In this document: piece after piece, positions 1 to 5,955 of the stretch
Numbering within the stretch: the stretch's first letter is position 1
Layout of the letters: every line of letters starts with the position of its first letter
Assembly: GCA_002392545.1 (NCBI GenBank)
Contig: DGHF01000228.1
Coordinates: 1 to 13,815, forward strand
Origin: Ruminococcus sp. UBA3855
GTDB lineage: Bacteria > Bacillota > Clostridia > Oscillospirales > Ruminococcaceae
Direction of reading: 5' to 3'
Length of the DNA: 13,815 bases
Program-made: the position numbers and the translations under genes
The notes under the pieces: generated by a model
What the model was told of the DNA's origin: nothing
Seen by the model: only the letters and a program-made list of their open reading frames with translations
Database searches by the model: none

Positions 1-1196
1 AGCTTTTCCTCTACAAATGCATCAAAGAAGGCAATCAATACATGACCCTTAGTCGCATTTGCGCCCTCTTCGACTTCGACACCCTTTGCCTTTGCGCAGG
101 CTCTTGCATCTTCATCAGTCGCCCAGTCATTGTAGTCAACACCAGCATATTCCTTGACGGCTTCAACCATTGTCAGACGCTTCCACGGCTTGCCGATTGC
201 GATTTCTGTACCCTGATATGTGATAGTATCTGTACCACATACATTCATTGCAATGGTGCGGTACATATTTTCGATTAAATCCATCATGCCGAGGTAATCC
301 GTATAAGCCTGATACATTTCAACAGAGGTAAATTCCGGATTGTGAGAAGTATCCATTCCCTCATTACGGAAAATACGACCAACTTCATATACTCTGTCAA
401 ATCCGCCGACAATCAGTCTTTTCAAATTTAATTCTGTCTCAATACGGAGGTACATATCCATATTCAAAGTGTTATGATGTGTCACAAAGGGCTTTGCAGA
501 TGCGCCAATTTCAATCGGCAACAATACCGGAGTATCTACTTCAATATAGCCCAACCCATCCAGATATGCACGGATTTCACGCATAATCTGACTTCTTTTC
601 ACAAATGTGTCCTTGACTTGCGGATTGCAGATTAAATCCAGATAACGCTGACGATAACGTGTGTCTTGGTCTTTGAGTCCGTGCCACTTTTCCGGCAACG
701 GAAGCAAGGACTTGGAAAGAAGTGTCACACTCTTTGCATGAACGGAAATTTCTCCCTTTTTCGTGCGGAATACAAAGCCCTCGATACCAATAATATCGCC
801 AATATCCCACTTCTTGAATTTGTCAAATAATTCCTTGCCAATGTCATTCATTCTGACATAAACCTGAATTCTGTCCGTATGGTCACGCACATCTAAGAAA
901 TGCGCTTTTCCCATCTTTCTCCAGCTCATGATACGACCAGCAATGCGGACGGTTTCTTCTGCAATTTTCCCCAATCCGGCAGTAATTTTATCTTCATCCT
1001 GTCCGGCTTCCTCAATGACTTTCTTTTCTTCCTCTTCGTAGTGTACACGGAGGTCAGCGTTTTTGAATGTCACCGGATAGCTTGTCAAGGTGAAAGGGTC
1101 ATTTCCTTCCGCCTTCATGGCATTGAGCTTATCAAGACGGATTTGTCTGTAATCCGTCGTATCAATCATTTCCTGTGTATTCTGTTCTTCCTGCAT
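1..1196 (-). CDS. lysS: Lysyl-tRNA synthetase, class II (3'-truncated by window edge)
   Basis: Charges tRNA-Lys with lysine in the cytoplasm. 398 codons are visible; the family is about 490-500 residues, so roughly the last 100, with class II motif 3, lie outside the window. Seen: N-terminal OB-fold anticodon-binding domain (about residues 84-160, including SWRKMGKAHFLDVRD), the catalytic-core segment with KPFVTHHNTL (235-244), and motif 2 around FRNEGMDTSHNPEFTSVEMY (276-295). The start at 1196 follows an AAGGTGATAAGGA stretch. It lies 25 bp after the greA stop, so it is the last visible gene of the greA operon. No T-box leader is present. Odd points: the position that is Tyr in E. coli (ELYLKRL) and His in Bacillus is Asn here (ELNLKRL), and the first Gly of the usual GGAxARPF stretch is Ile (EIGASAKPF). 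The family call is firm. Confidence 0.96.
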   Translation of the reverse strand, partial: MQEEQNTQEMIDTTDYRQIRLDKLNAMKAEGNDPFTLTSYPVTFKNADLRVHYEEEEKKVIEEAGQDEDKITAGLGKIAEETVRIAGRIMSWRKMGKAHFLDVRDHTDRIQVYVRMNDIGKELFDKFKKWDIGDIIGIEGFVFRTKKGEISVHAKSVTLLSKSLLPLPEKWHGLKDQDTRYRQRYLDLICNPQVKDTFVKRSQIMREIRAYLDGLGYIEVDTPVLLPIEIGASAKPFVTHHNTLNMDMYLRIETELNLKRLIVGGFDRVYEVGRIFRNEGMDTSHNPEFTSVEMYQAYTDYLGMMDLIENMYRTIAMNVCGTDTITYQGTEIAIGKPWKRLTMVEAVKEYAGVDYNDWATDEDARACAKAKGVEVEEGANATKGHVLIAFFDAFVEEK

Positions 1197-1221
1197 TCCT
1201 TATCACCTTCAATTAAAAAAA

Positions 1222-1692
1222 TTACTTGCTGATTTCAACAACTTCATATTTTACTTCGCCGTTGGGGGTCTCTACTAAAAATACATCTCCCACTCTCTTT
1301 CTCATGGCAGCCTTGCCAATCGGGGACTCGTCAGAAATCTTATTTGCAAAAAAATCTGCTTCATTTGTGCCGACAATCTTGAGAGATTCTGTTTCTCCGG
1401 TGTCAGTGTTACGGATAGTCATAACTGAACCCATGCCGATTTCATCCAGAGAAATATTATCATCTTCAATGACTTCTGCGTTGTCAAGGTCATACTGGAG
1501 CTGTGCAATTTTGTGTTCCAGCAATGCCTGTTCGTTCTTGGCTTCGTCGTATTCTGCGTTTTCTGACAAGTCACCGTAGGAACGAGCCTCTTTCAGTTTC
1601 TGAGCGATTTCAGGACGCTGTACAGTAATCAATTCATGCAACTGCGCCTTTAAATTTTCATAGCCCTCACGGGACATTCTCTTTTTTTCCAT
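1222..1692 (-). CDS. greA: Transcription elongation factor GreA
   Basis: Binds the RNA polymerase secondary channel and stimulates cleavage of backtracked transcripts. It has 156 residues, the normal GreA length. The N-terminal antiparallel coiled coil spans about residues 8-75. It carries the tip motif GDLSENAEY with both acidic residues (D41 and E44, same numbering as E. coli GreA). The C-terminal FKBP-like domain (about 80-156) includes IVGTNEADF and the closing NGEVKYEVVEI strand. The frame opens 13 codons further upstream. I chose 1692 because a good AAAGGAG site lies nine bases before it and the protein then matches the family start. It sits 35 bp after the stop of the GreA N-domain paralogue and 25 bp before lysS, so the three genes probably share the promoter at 2023-2051. 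Confidence 0.97.
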   Translation of the reverse strand: MEKKRMSREGYENLKAQLHELITVQRPEIAQKLKEARSYGDLSENAEYDEAKNEQALLEHKIAQLQYDLDNAEVIEDDNISLDEIGMGSVMTIRNTDTGETESLKIVGTNEADFFANKISDESPIGKAAMRKRVGDVFLVETPNGEVKYEVVEISK

Positions 1693-1727
1693 GATGCAAA
1701 AACTCCTTTCAGGATTCAAAAAATGAT

Positions 1728-1976
1728 TCAATTTTCACCGGTAAAATCATCCCAAATGCCTTCTGTCCTATCAATTTCAGCCTGCAAATATAAAATGCGT
1801 TCTTCTGACAGCATCCACTCTTTTCGGGCTTCATGATATTCTGGATTATTGGACAAATCCCCCATAGAACGAGCCTTTTTCAATCGCTGGTGAATTTCTT
1901 CCCGTTCATCAGACAGCTTTTTCAGTTCTTCATTCATTTCATTGTAATGTCTAAGGGAAATTTTCTTTTCTGCCAT
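1728..1976 (-). CDS. GreA N-terminal coiled-coil-only paralogue
   Basis: An 82-residue protein that aligns over nearly its whole length with the GreA N-terminal coiled coil and stops before the FKBP-like C-terminal domain. The tip loop reads ARSMGDLSNNPEYHEAR (residues 35-51): the first catalytic acid is kept (D40, equal to D41 of GreA), but the second (E44) is Asn43. In Gre factors the two acids coordinate the catalytic Mg2+ at the polymerase active site, and the C-terminal domain gives tight polymerase binding. From this I infer a protein without normal cleavage activity that might still enter the secondary channel, or one that pairs with GreA. It is the first gene of the operon, with an AAAGGAA site and a strong promoter. 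It could be a decaying duplicate, but the intact frame, RBS and promoter argue for a used gene. Confidence 0.88.
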   Translation of the reverse strand: MAEKKISLRHYNEMNEELKKLSDEREEIHQRLKKARSMGDLSNNPEYHEARKEWMLSEERILYLQAEIDRTEGIWDDFTGEN

Positions 1977-2022
1977 AACAATCCAATTCCTTTCAGAATG
2001 CCAAGGGACATACCATTCTATT

Positions 2023-2051
2023 ATTATAGTACATTTTTAGCGGAATGTCAA
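2023..2051 (-). promoter_or_regulatory. Sigma-A promoter of the greA-paralogue/greA/lysS operon
   Basis: On the minus strand, TTGACA (2046-2051) and TATAAT (2023-2028) are separated by exactly 17 bp. Both hexamers match consensus fully. The predicted transcript starts near 2016, about 40 nt before the ATG at 1976. No structured leader is apparent. Confidence 0.88.
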
Positions 2052-2060
2052 GTATTTCCC

Positions 2061-2099
2061 AAAAAAATCACTGCTGTACCTTTTTTCAGGGACAGCAGT
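2061..2099 (-). terminator. Intrinsic terminator of the transglutaminase-like gene
   Basis: Read on the minus strand, ACTGCTGT (2092-2099) pairs with ACAGCAGT (2070-2077) and is followed by a run of seven T (2061-2067). It lies 24 bp after the stop at 2123 and just upstream of the next promoter, insulating the greA operon. Confidence 0.87.
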
Positions 2100-2122
2100 T
2101 TTGTTGTGATTGGCATTAACAA

Positions 2123-3568
2123 TTATTTTCCAAGAGGATACGCTGTGATACTTGCAATCATATTTCCGGCTTCATCAAAATACATGGACGGAATTTGACC
2201 CACATAAAAGCCATATCCGGTAGATTCTACATAAAAATATTTTTCCCCATTGTCAAATGAAATGGTCTCGCCTACAAAATCATCAAGACTTTTAATATTG
2301 ATTCCCATTGCCATATGTCCGCCAGCATCTCCAACGGGGGGTATCCAGAATAATGCCGTCTGGTATCCCATTTCACGCAAAATACCAGAGAGCAAAATTG
2401 CCGTGTCTTCGCAGTCTCCACAATTCAAATATAATGTCTCAATTGGATAATTAGGATATTCATTCACTCCATGAGAGTCTATATCCAATTGATAGGGAAA
2501 TGCCTGTACATAATGAATGGCTTCATACATGGTTTGTGTCTTGTTCAAACCTTTTTCTTTGCATACTTTCTGGATATTTTCGGCACATTGTTTCATCAGA
2601 CTGCGGTTGTATTCGTCATCAGCATACTTTCTTCTGTCCATTCCTAAATCATGATAAGAATTTACGTAATACAGGTAATCATCAACCGGAAATTCTACAT
2701 CATGCACATGCATTTCACCGTCACGGTCAGTCCATATGATAGTACGGTAAGCAACTCCGAGAATATCTTCATTGAGAGTGATTGCATCATCGCCGTCAAT
2801 ATAAATTGTTTCTTCCTGTGCGATTTCTTCAAGAGTTTTATTTGTCTTCTGGGGAAGAAGGTTTTGGAATTGATACAAAAGACTACCGAAACCATATAAT
2901 TTCAGAAGACCATCTCTTTCCTCAGGAGTCATGCCCTGTTCTTTCAGTTCTTCATCTGACAGCCCTTTCAGCCAGTCACTATATGCTTTTGCATCTTCAA
3001 AGTCATCTTCTAAATCTTTCTGCACTTTATTGACATCAATCGTCGTCTGCGGAACAGTTTCAACAGGTTTTGCAATGGTGGTGATAGTATATGTGGATTT
3101 TGGGGCAGTTGTGACCTTTTTCGCCGTGGTAGTTTTTGGAGAGGTCGTCACTTTTTTGGCAGTTGTTACTTTTTTTGTGGTGGTAACAGGCTTGGCAATG
3201 GTTCTGGGTGCAGTTGTTTCAGCTGGTTTTGCGGTTGTTGTTTTCTCCCGATATTCTTCGGATGCACTCTTTGTGGAAATAGCTTCTGTTTCGGGCTGGG
3301 TAGTATCTTCGGGAATTTCGGCAATATCCTGATTTTTCAAATCTTGTGGTATCTGCTTGTGAACTCCCGAAAACAGATTTACACCAAATCCGCAGACTGT
3401 CACCAGACAAACCACTGTAAGCACAGCTTTCCAGCCCTTTCCATTCTTTTTCACAACAGAACTCATTTCAGACTCCGGTGTAACAGAAGACGGCTGTTTT
3501 TCGCCACAGTAACTGCAAAAAACAGCACCTTCATTCAATTTCTTTCCACATTTGGTACAATACATCAT
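2123..3568 (-). CDS. Zinc-ribbon, membrane-anchored protein with transglutaminase/LapG-like cysteine-peptidase domain
   Basis: About 481 residues. Order: zinc ribbon with two CxxC pairs (C4, C7, C18, C21); one membrane segment (about 46-67, AVLTVVCLVTVCGFGVNLF); an acidic then Thr/Lys/Pro-rich stalk (about 82-178) with degenerate KKVTTAxK repeats; a helical region; and a C-terminal transglutaminase-like fold. The GDCEDTA motif supplies a likely catalytic Cys386, GGHMAMG supplies His418, and YVEST supplies Glu448 as third residue. GDCED is the signature seen in bacterial transglutaminase-like cysteine peptidases such as LapG. I infer a zinc ribbon in the cytoplasm and an enzyme domain held outside the membrane, perhaps acting on surface proteins or peptidoglycan peptides; the substrate is unknown. 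Three ATG codons in a row (3571, 3568, 3565) follow an AGAAGGG site. I chose 3568 for spacing, so the exact start is uncertain by a codon. It is monocistronic. Confidence 0.85.
   Translation of the reverse strand: MMYCTKCGKKLNEGAVFCSYCGEKQPSSVTPESEMSSVVKKNGKGWKAVLTVVCLVTVCGFGVNLFSGVHKQIPQDLKNQDIAEIPEDTTQPETEAISTKSASEEYREKTTTAKPAETTAPRTIAKPVTTTKKVTTAKKVTTSPKTTTAKKVTTAPKSTYTITTIAKPVETVPQTTIDVNKVQKDLEDDFEDAKAYSDWLKGLSDEELKEQGMTPEERDGLLKLYGFGSLLYQFQNLLPQKTNKTLEEIAQEETIYIDGDDAITLNEDILGVAYRTIIWTDRDGEMHVHDVEFPVDDYLYYVNSYHDLGMDRRKYADDEYNRSLMKQCAENIQKVCKEKGLNKTQTMYEAIHYVQAFPYQLDIDSHGVNEYPNYPIETLYLNCGDCEDTAILLSGILREMGYQTALFWIPPVGDAGGHMAMGINIKSLDDFVGETISFDNGEKYFYVESTGYGFYVGQIPSMYFDEAGNMIASITAYPLGK
3105..3186 (-). 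repeat. Degenerate tandem repeat encoding the Thr/Lys-rich stalk
   Basis: Imperfect tandem copies of a short unit encode repeated KKVTTAxK motifs in the stalk of the transglutaminase-like protein (about residues 129-156). Such a repeat could change length by slippage. It is part of the gene, not a mobile repeat. Confidence 0.6.
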
Positions 3569-3602
3569 CATCCATCCCTTCTCTGTCACATTTCCATTCT
3601 TA

Positions 3603-3631
3603 ATTATAATCAAAAGTTCCCCAAAAGTCAA
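3603..3631 (-). promoter_or_regulatory. Sigma-A promoter of the transglutaminase-like gene
   Basis: Minus strand: TTGACT (3626-3631), 17 bp, TATAAT (3603-3608). The start point would lie about 30 nt before the ATG cluster. It is back to back with the abrB-type promoter, 20 bp between the two -35 elements. Confidence 0.83.
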
Positions 3632-3651
3632 TACTTTTTCAAAAAAAAGAC

Positions 3652-3680
3652 TTGACAAATTGTGTGTTCTGTGTTATACT
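3652..3680 (+). promoter_or_regulatory. Sigma-A promoter of the AbrB/acyltransferase operon
   Basis: TTGACA (3652-3657), 17 bp, TATACT (3675-3680). The -10 element lies inside the left arm of an inverted repeat (3673-3707), which suggests control at this promoter. Confidence 0.85.
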
Positions 3681-3707
3681 GGTTACAGTAAGTATGAAAA
3701 GTATAAC
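3673..3707 (+). promoter_or_regulatory. Inverted repeat over the -10 and start region, candidate operator
   Basis: GTTATACT (3673-3680) and AGTATAAC (3700-3707) are perfect 8-bp inverted arms, 19 bp apart. A second, tighter repeat, AAAAGT-ATA-ACTTTT, lies at 3697-3711. The left arm covers the -10 element and would not be transcribed, so a DNA operator is more likely than an RNA hairpin. The nearest candidate regulator is the AbrB-family protein encoded just downstream; autoregulation is an inference. Confidence 0.55.
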
Positions 3708-3751
3708 TTTTCTAAAACAATTTACTTTACAAACAAATAGGAGGTATTCCA

Positions 3752-3976
3752 ATGAAAAAGAAAAAGAATACATTTATCGGCGTGTGTACCGTCGGCGAAA
3801 AAGGTCAAATTGTCATTCCGAAGCCTGCTAGAGAAATGTTCGGCATTGAAGCCGGAGATTCTGTGCTGGTGCTCTGTGATAAGAAAAAAGGCATGGCAAT
3901 TGTCAAGGCTGATGTCATGCAAGGATTCGCTGATAAAATTCTCGGCAGTGAAGCACCTGACGACGAGGAGGAATAA
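3752..3976 (+). CDS. AbrB/SpoVT-family transcriptional regulator
   Basis: A 74-residue protein with a SpoVT-AbrB domain at about residues 9-50: VGEKGQIVIPKPAREMFGI followed by the GDSVLVLCD strand. This is the swapped-hairpin, dimeric DNA-binding fold shared by AbrB-type regulators and MazE/VapB-type antitoxins. The C-terminus is short and acidic (APDDEEE). A strong AGGAGGT site precedes the ATG. No toxin gene follows; the next gene, 3 bp downstream, is a membrane acyltransferase, so an antitoxin role is unlikely. The pair is read from the promoter at 3652-3680. The inverted repeat there is a natural candidate for autoregulation. The DNA target is otherwise unknown. Confidence 0.9.
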   Translation: MKKKKNTFIGVCTVGEKGQIVIPKPAREMFGIEAGDSVLVLCDKKKGMAIVKADVMQGFADKILGSEAPDDEEE

Positions 3977-3979
3977 ACC

Positions 3980-5056
3980 GTGAAACGCTTGAATTATCTG
4001 GACAATCTGCGCTGGATGACAGTTATCCTTGTAATGATTTACCATGTATTCTACATTTTTAATTGTAGTGGTGTACCAACTGGAATACCTGTCAACGGAA
4101 TTGCATTGTTTGATATTCCGTGTATGTTTGTTTATCCATGGTTCATGGTGCTGATGTATGTCATTTCGGGAATGTCCGCAAGATATGCCCTGCAAAAACG
4201 TACAGACAAAGAATTCATTCATGACAGGGCGGTCAGGATTTTGATTCCGTCCCTTTTGGGAATGCTGACTTATACGCTCCCGACTGGTTGGGTGGGGTTG
4301 CAGTTTGCAGAAGGTCTTGAGGATGTTCCTCAATTCGTCAATGTCATTATTATGATTTTATCAGGGTCTGGACCTTTGTGGTTCTGTCATCTGCTGTTCG
4401 TCATCTGTCTGATTCTGAAACTCGTCCGCAAAATCGACAAGAACGAAAAATTGCTTACATTGGGAGAAAAAGCAAATCTTCCCATACTGCTGGCATTGGC
4501 TGTTCCGGTCTGGCTGAGTTCGATGACGCTCATCATGCCCATGATTACGCTTTATCGTCTGGGAATTTACGGCTTTTCGTTCCTGCTGGGATATTACGTT
4601 ATTTCTCATGAGAATGTACAGAAGATATTAGAAAAACATGCATACCCTGTGGGCGGTGCTGGCTTAGTATTGGGAATTATCATTTGCATTTTCTGGAGAG
4701 GGCAGAATTACACCGCTGACGAATTTTTGCAACATCCATTCATTAACCTGTATCTCTGGGTCATGGTTCTGGGAATTATCGGACTTGGCAGAAAATTTCT
4801 TAATTTCCGGAACAAATTCACGGAATTCATGGGTTCAAGAAGTCAGTGCTATTACCTGCTTCATTACACATTCCTGAGCCTTTCAACCTATTTCTGCATT
4901 ACCCAATTAACCGCTGTTCCGGTTGGTGTGTATTACATTATCAATGCAATTGTGCTTGCAATTTGTACTCCACTTGTGACAGAAATTATGATTCGGATTC
5001 CGGTGCTCAATCGCTTGCTTTTAGGATACATCCCGAAACAAAAACAATCTGCATGA
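3980..5056 (+). CDS. Acyltransferase-3 family membrane protein
   Basis: A 358-residue, very hydrophobic protein with about ten membrane segments. The N-terminus, LDNLRWMTVILVMIYHVFY, has the family pattern: D8, R11 and a His in the first membrane helix (H22), the proposed catalytic residue in acyltransferase-3 (OafA/NodX-like) proteins. A conserved basic stretch, HDRAVRILIPSLLG (81-94), follows the second membrane region. These enzymes usually move acetyl or other acyl groups onto cell-surface sugars or lipids; the acceptor here cannot be told. The start is GTG at 3980 with GAGGAGGAA seven bases upstream, and the AbrB-type gene ends 3 bp before it, so the two are co-transcribed and probably translationally coupled. 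No terminator follows: the next promoter begins at 5059. Confidence 0.85.
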   Translation: MKRLNYLDNLRWMTVILVMIYHVFYIFNCSGVPTGIPVNGIALFDIPCMFVYPWFMVLMYVISGMSARYALQKRTDKEFIHDRAVRILIPSLLGMLTYTLPTGWVGLQFAEGLEDVPQFVNVIIMILSGSGPLWFCHLLFVICLILKLVRKIDKNEKLLTLGEKANLPILLALAVPVWLSSMTLIMPMITLYRLGIYGFSFLLGYYVISHENVQKILEKHAYPVGGAGLVLGIIICIFWRGQNYTADEFLQHPFINLYLWVMVLGIIGLGRKFLNFRNKFTEFMGSRSQCYYLLHYTFLSLSTYFCITQLTAVPVGVYYIINAIVLAICTPLVTEIMIRIPVLNRLLLGYIPKQKQSA

Positions 5057-5058
5057 TA

Positions 5059-5087
5059 TTGACAAAAATTCCGTCCCGTGGTATAAT
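5059..5087 (+). promoter_or_regulatory. Sigma-A promoter of the first LRR gene
   Basis: TTGACA (5059-5064), 17 bp, TATAAT (5082-5087), both perfect. It begins 2 bp after the acyltransferase stop. The leader that follows (TTTTACCGAAAGGGGCGG) is nearly the same as that of the second LRR gene. Confidence 0.88.
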
Positions 5088-5119
5088 GATAGTATCATTT
5101 TACCGAAAGGGGCGGAATT

Positions 5120-5815
5120 ATGTCGTTTTTTATTGAAAATAAGGTCTTGAAAAGATACACCCCAGAAAGGGGAGTTTCAGAGGTTACTATCCCTGATGAT
5201 GTTTCAATTATCAGCGTTTTAGCATTTTCAGGTTGTTCTTTCATTACTCATGTTTTTATTCCTGATAGTGTAAGAAAAATTGGTCTATCCGTTTTTAGAG
5301 GATGTGAAAAGCTCATCAGCGTTTCGATTCCTGAACATTTGAAAAATGATTTTGATGAAAATTTCAAAGTCTACGGTTTATCTGACAAAGTAAAAATTAC
5401 CGTTCGTCCTGCACCATCAGCCCCAACAAAAGTTACCCCACCACCTCCCCCAGCTCCAAAACCTCAAGAAGCCAAACCTGCACCCACTCCCCCAAAACAG
5501 AAGCCCTCTCGCACTCCCAAAAAATCCGAAATGGAAATGATTTTCCTCTACTACAAAGTTTCAGAGGATGAAGATGCTCAAATTTACATCGAAAATCATT
5601 TCACTGAGTTCATGAAATCTCTCATTGACAAACAAGATTCTGATTTCATCAAAGATATTATGGAACATACCAACTTTCTGACATGTGAAAATATTGACGA
5701 ATTGTTAGACCATGCCGTTGAAAAAGTCAAAAAAGGCGGTTCGTTTGAAATTCAGTTTCTCTTGACAACTCACAAGGCGAAACTTTTCGGACTGCTTGAT
5801 TCTGCCAGAAAATAG
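5120..5815 (+). CDS. LRR (BspA-type) protein with Pro-rich linker and helical C-terminal domain, copy 1
   Basis: 231 residues in three parts. Residues 1-95 hold about two LRR_5/BspA-type repeats (VTIPDDVSIISVLAFSGCSF, then FIPDSVRKIGLSVFRGC). Residues 98-135 form a Pro/Lys/Ala-rich linker. Residues 136-231 form a charged helical domain with EMIFLYYKVSEDEDA, LIDKQ, EHTNFLT, NIDELL and a closing GGSFEIQFLLTTHKAKL. There is no signal peptide or membrane segment, so it is probably cytoplasmic, unlike most BspA-type LRR proteins, which are on the cell surface. It is a paralogue of the protein at 6979-7758 and lacks one 23-residue LRR found there. The RBS is AAAGGGG. A terminator follows 14 bp after the stop. 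The function is unknown; LRRs suggest protein binding. Confidence 0.85.
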   Translation: MSFFIENKVLKRYTPERGVSEVTIPDDVSIISVLAFSGCSFITHVFIPDSVRKIGLSVFRGCEKLISVSIPEHLKNDFDENFKVYGLSDKVKITVRPAPSAPTKVTPPPPPAPKPQEAKPAPTPPKQKPSRTPKKSEMEMIFLYYKVSEDEDAQIYIENHFTEFMKSLIDKQDSDFIKDIMEHTNFLTCENIDELLDHAVEKVKKGGSFEIQFLLTTHKAKLFGLLDSARK

Positions 5816-5829
5816 GATGTCATTCACCG

Positions 5830-5866
5830 GAACAGAGGGCACTTGCTCTCTGTTCTTGATTGTTTT
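5830..5866 (+). terminator. Intrinsic terminator after LRR copy 1
   Basis: GAACAGAG (5830-5837) pairs with CTCTGTTC (5848-5855), and the pairing continues inward (GGC/GCT) to an ACTT loop, giving about 11 bp. A T-rich tail (TTGATTGTTTT) follows. It separates the LRR gene from bioY. Confidence 0.8.
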
Positions 5867-5868
5867 AA

Positions 5869-5900
5869 TTGTCAACTTTTATTAAAAAATAGGTTGACAA
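5869..5900 (+). promoter_or_regulatory. BirA-type biotin operator upstream of bioY
   Basis: TTGTCAAC (5869-5876) and GTTGACAA (5893-5900) form a perfect 8-bp inverted repeat, 16 bp apart. This fits the known bacterial BirA site, TTGTTAACC-N14/15-GGTTAACAA, with one symmetric change per arm and an N14 spacer if nine-base arms are counted. The right arm covers the -35 element (5894-5899). Biotinyl-AMP-bound BirA would block transcription of bioY when biotin is plentiful. The motif is seen; the regulator is inferred from the family. Confidence 0.8.
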
Positions 5901-5922
5901 ATCAAACAATTTGTGGTATAAT
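5894..5922 (+). promoter_or_regulatory. Sigma-A promoter of bioY
   Basis: TTGACA (5894-5899), 17 bp, TATAAT (5917-5922), both perfect. The -35 hexamer is shared with the right arm of the BirA-type operator. Confidence 0.88.
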
Positions 5923-5955
5923 AGATTTATCATATCAATACAGGAGGTTTTCAAA

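Noticed and set aside
1197..1221. A T-box or other leader for lysS
   Set aside because: Only 25 bp separate lysS from greA, with no room for a T-box; it is an operon junction.
1692..1731. A 13-codon upstream extension of greA
   Set aside because: The ATG at 1692 has a well-placed AAAGGAG and gives a normal-length GreA; the extension covers that RBS and overlaps the end of the paralogue.
2931..3332. Plus-strand hydrophobic Val/Phe-rich frame opposite the Thr-rich stalk
   Set aside because: It is the mirror of the repetitive Thr/Lys codons of the real gene; no RBS or homology.
3572..3658. N-terminal extension of the zinc-ribbon protein starting at 3658
   Set aside because: It would cover the promoter at 3603-3631; the MYCTKCGKK zinc-ribbon start with AGAAGGG upstream is much better.
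5101..5119. Repeated leader TTACCGAAAGGGGCG as an attachment site or mobile-element end
   Set aside because: It sits just before both LRR start codons and includes their RBS; no integrase, transposase or terminal inverted repeats are present. It is better explained by gene duplication.
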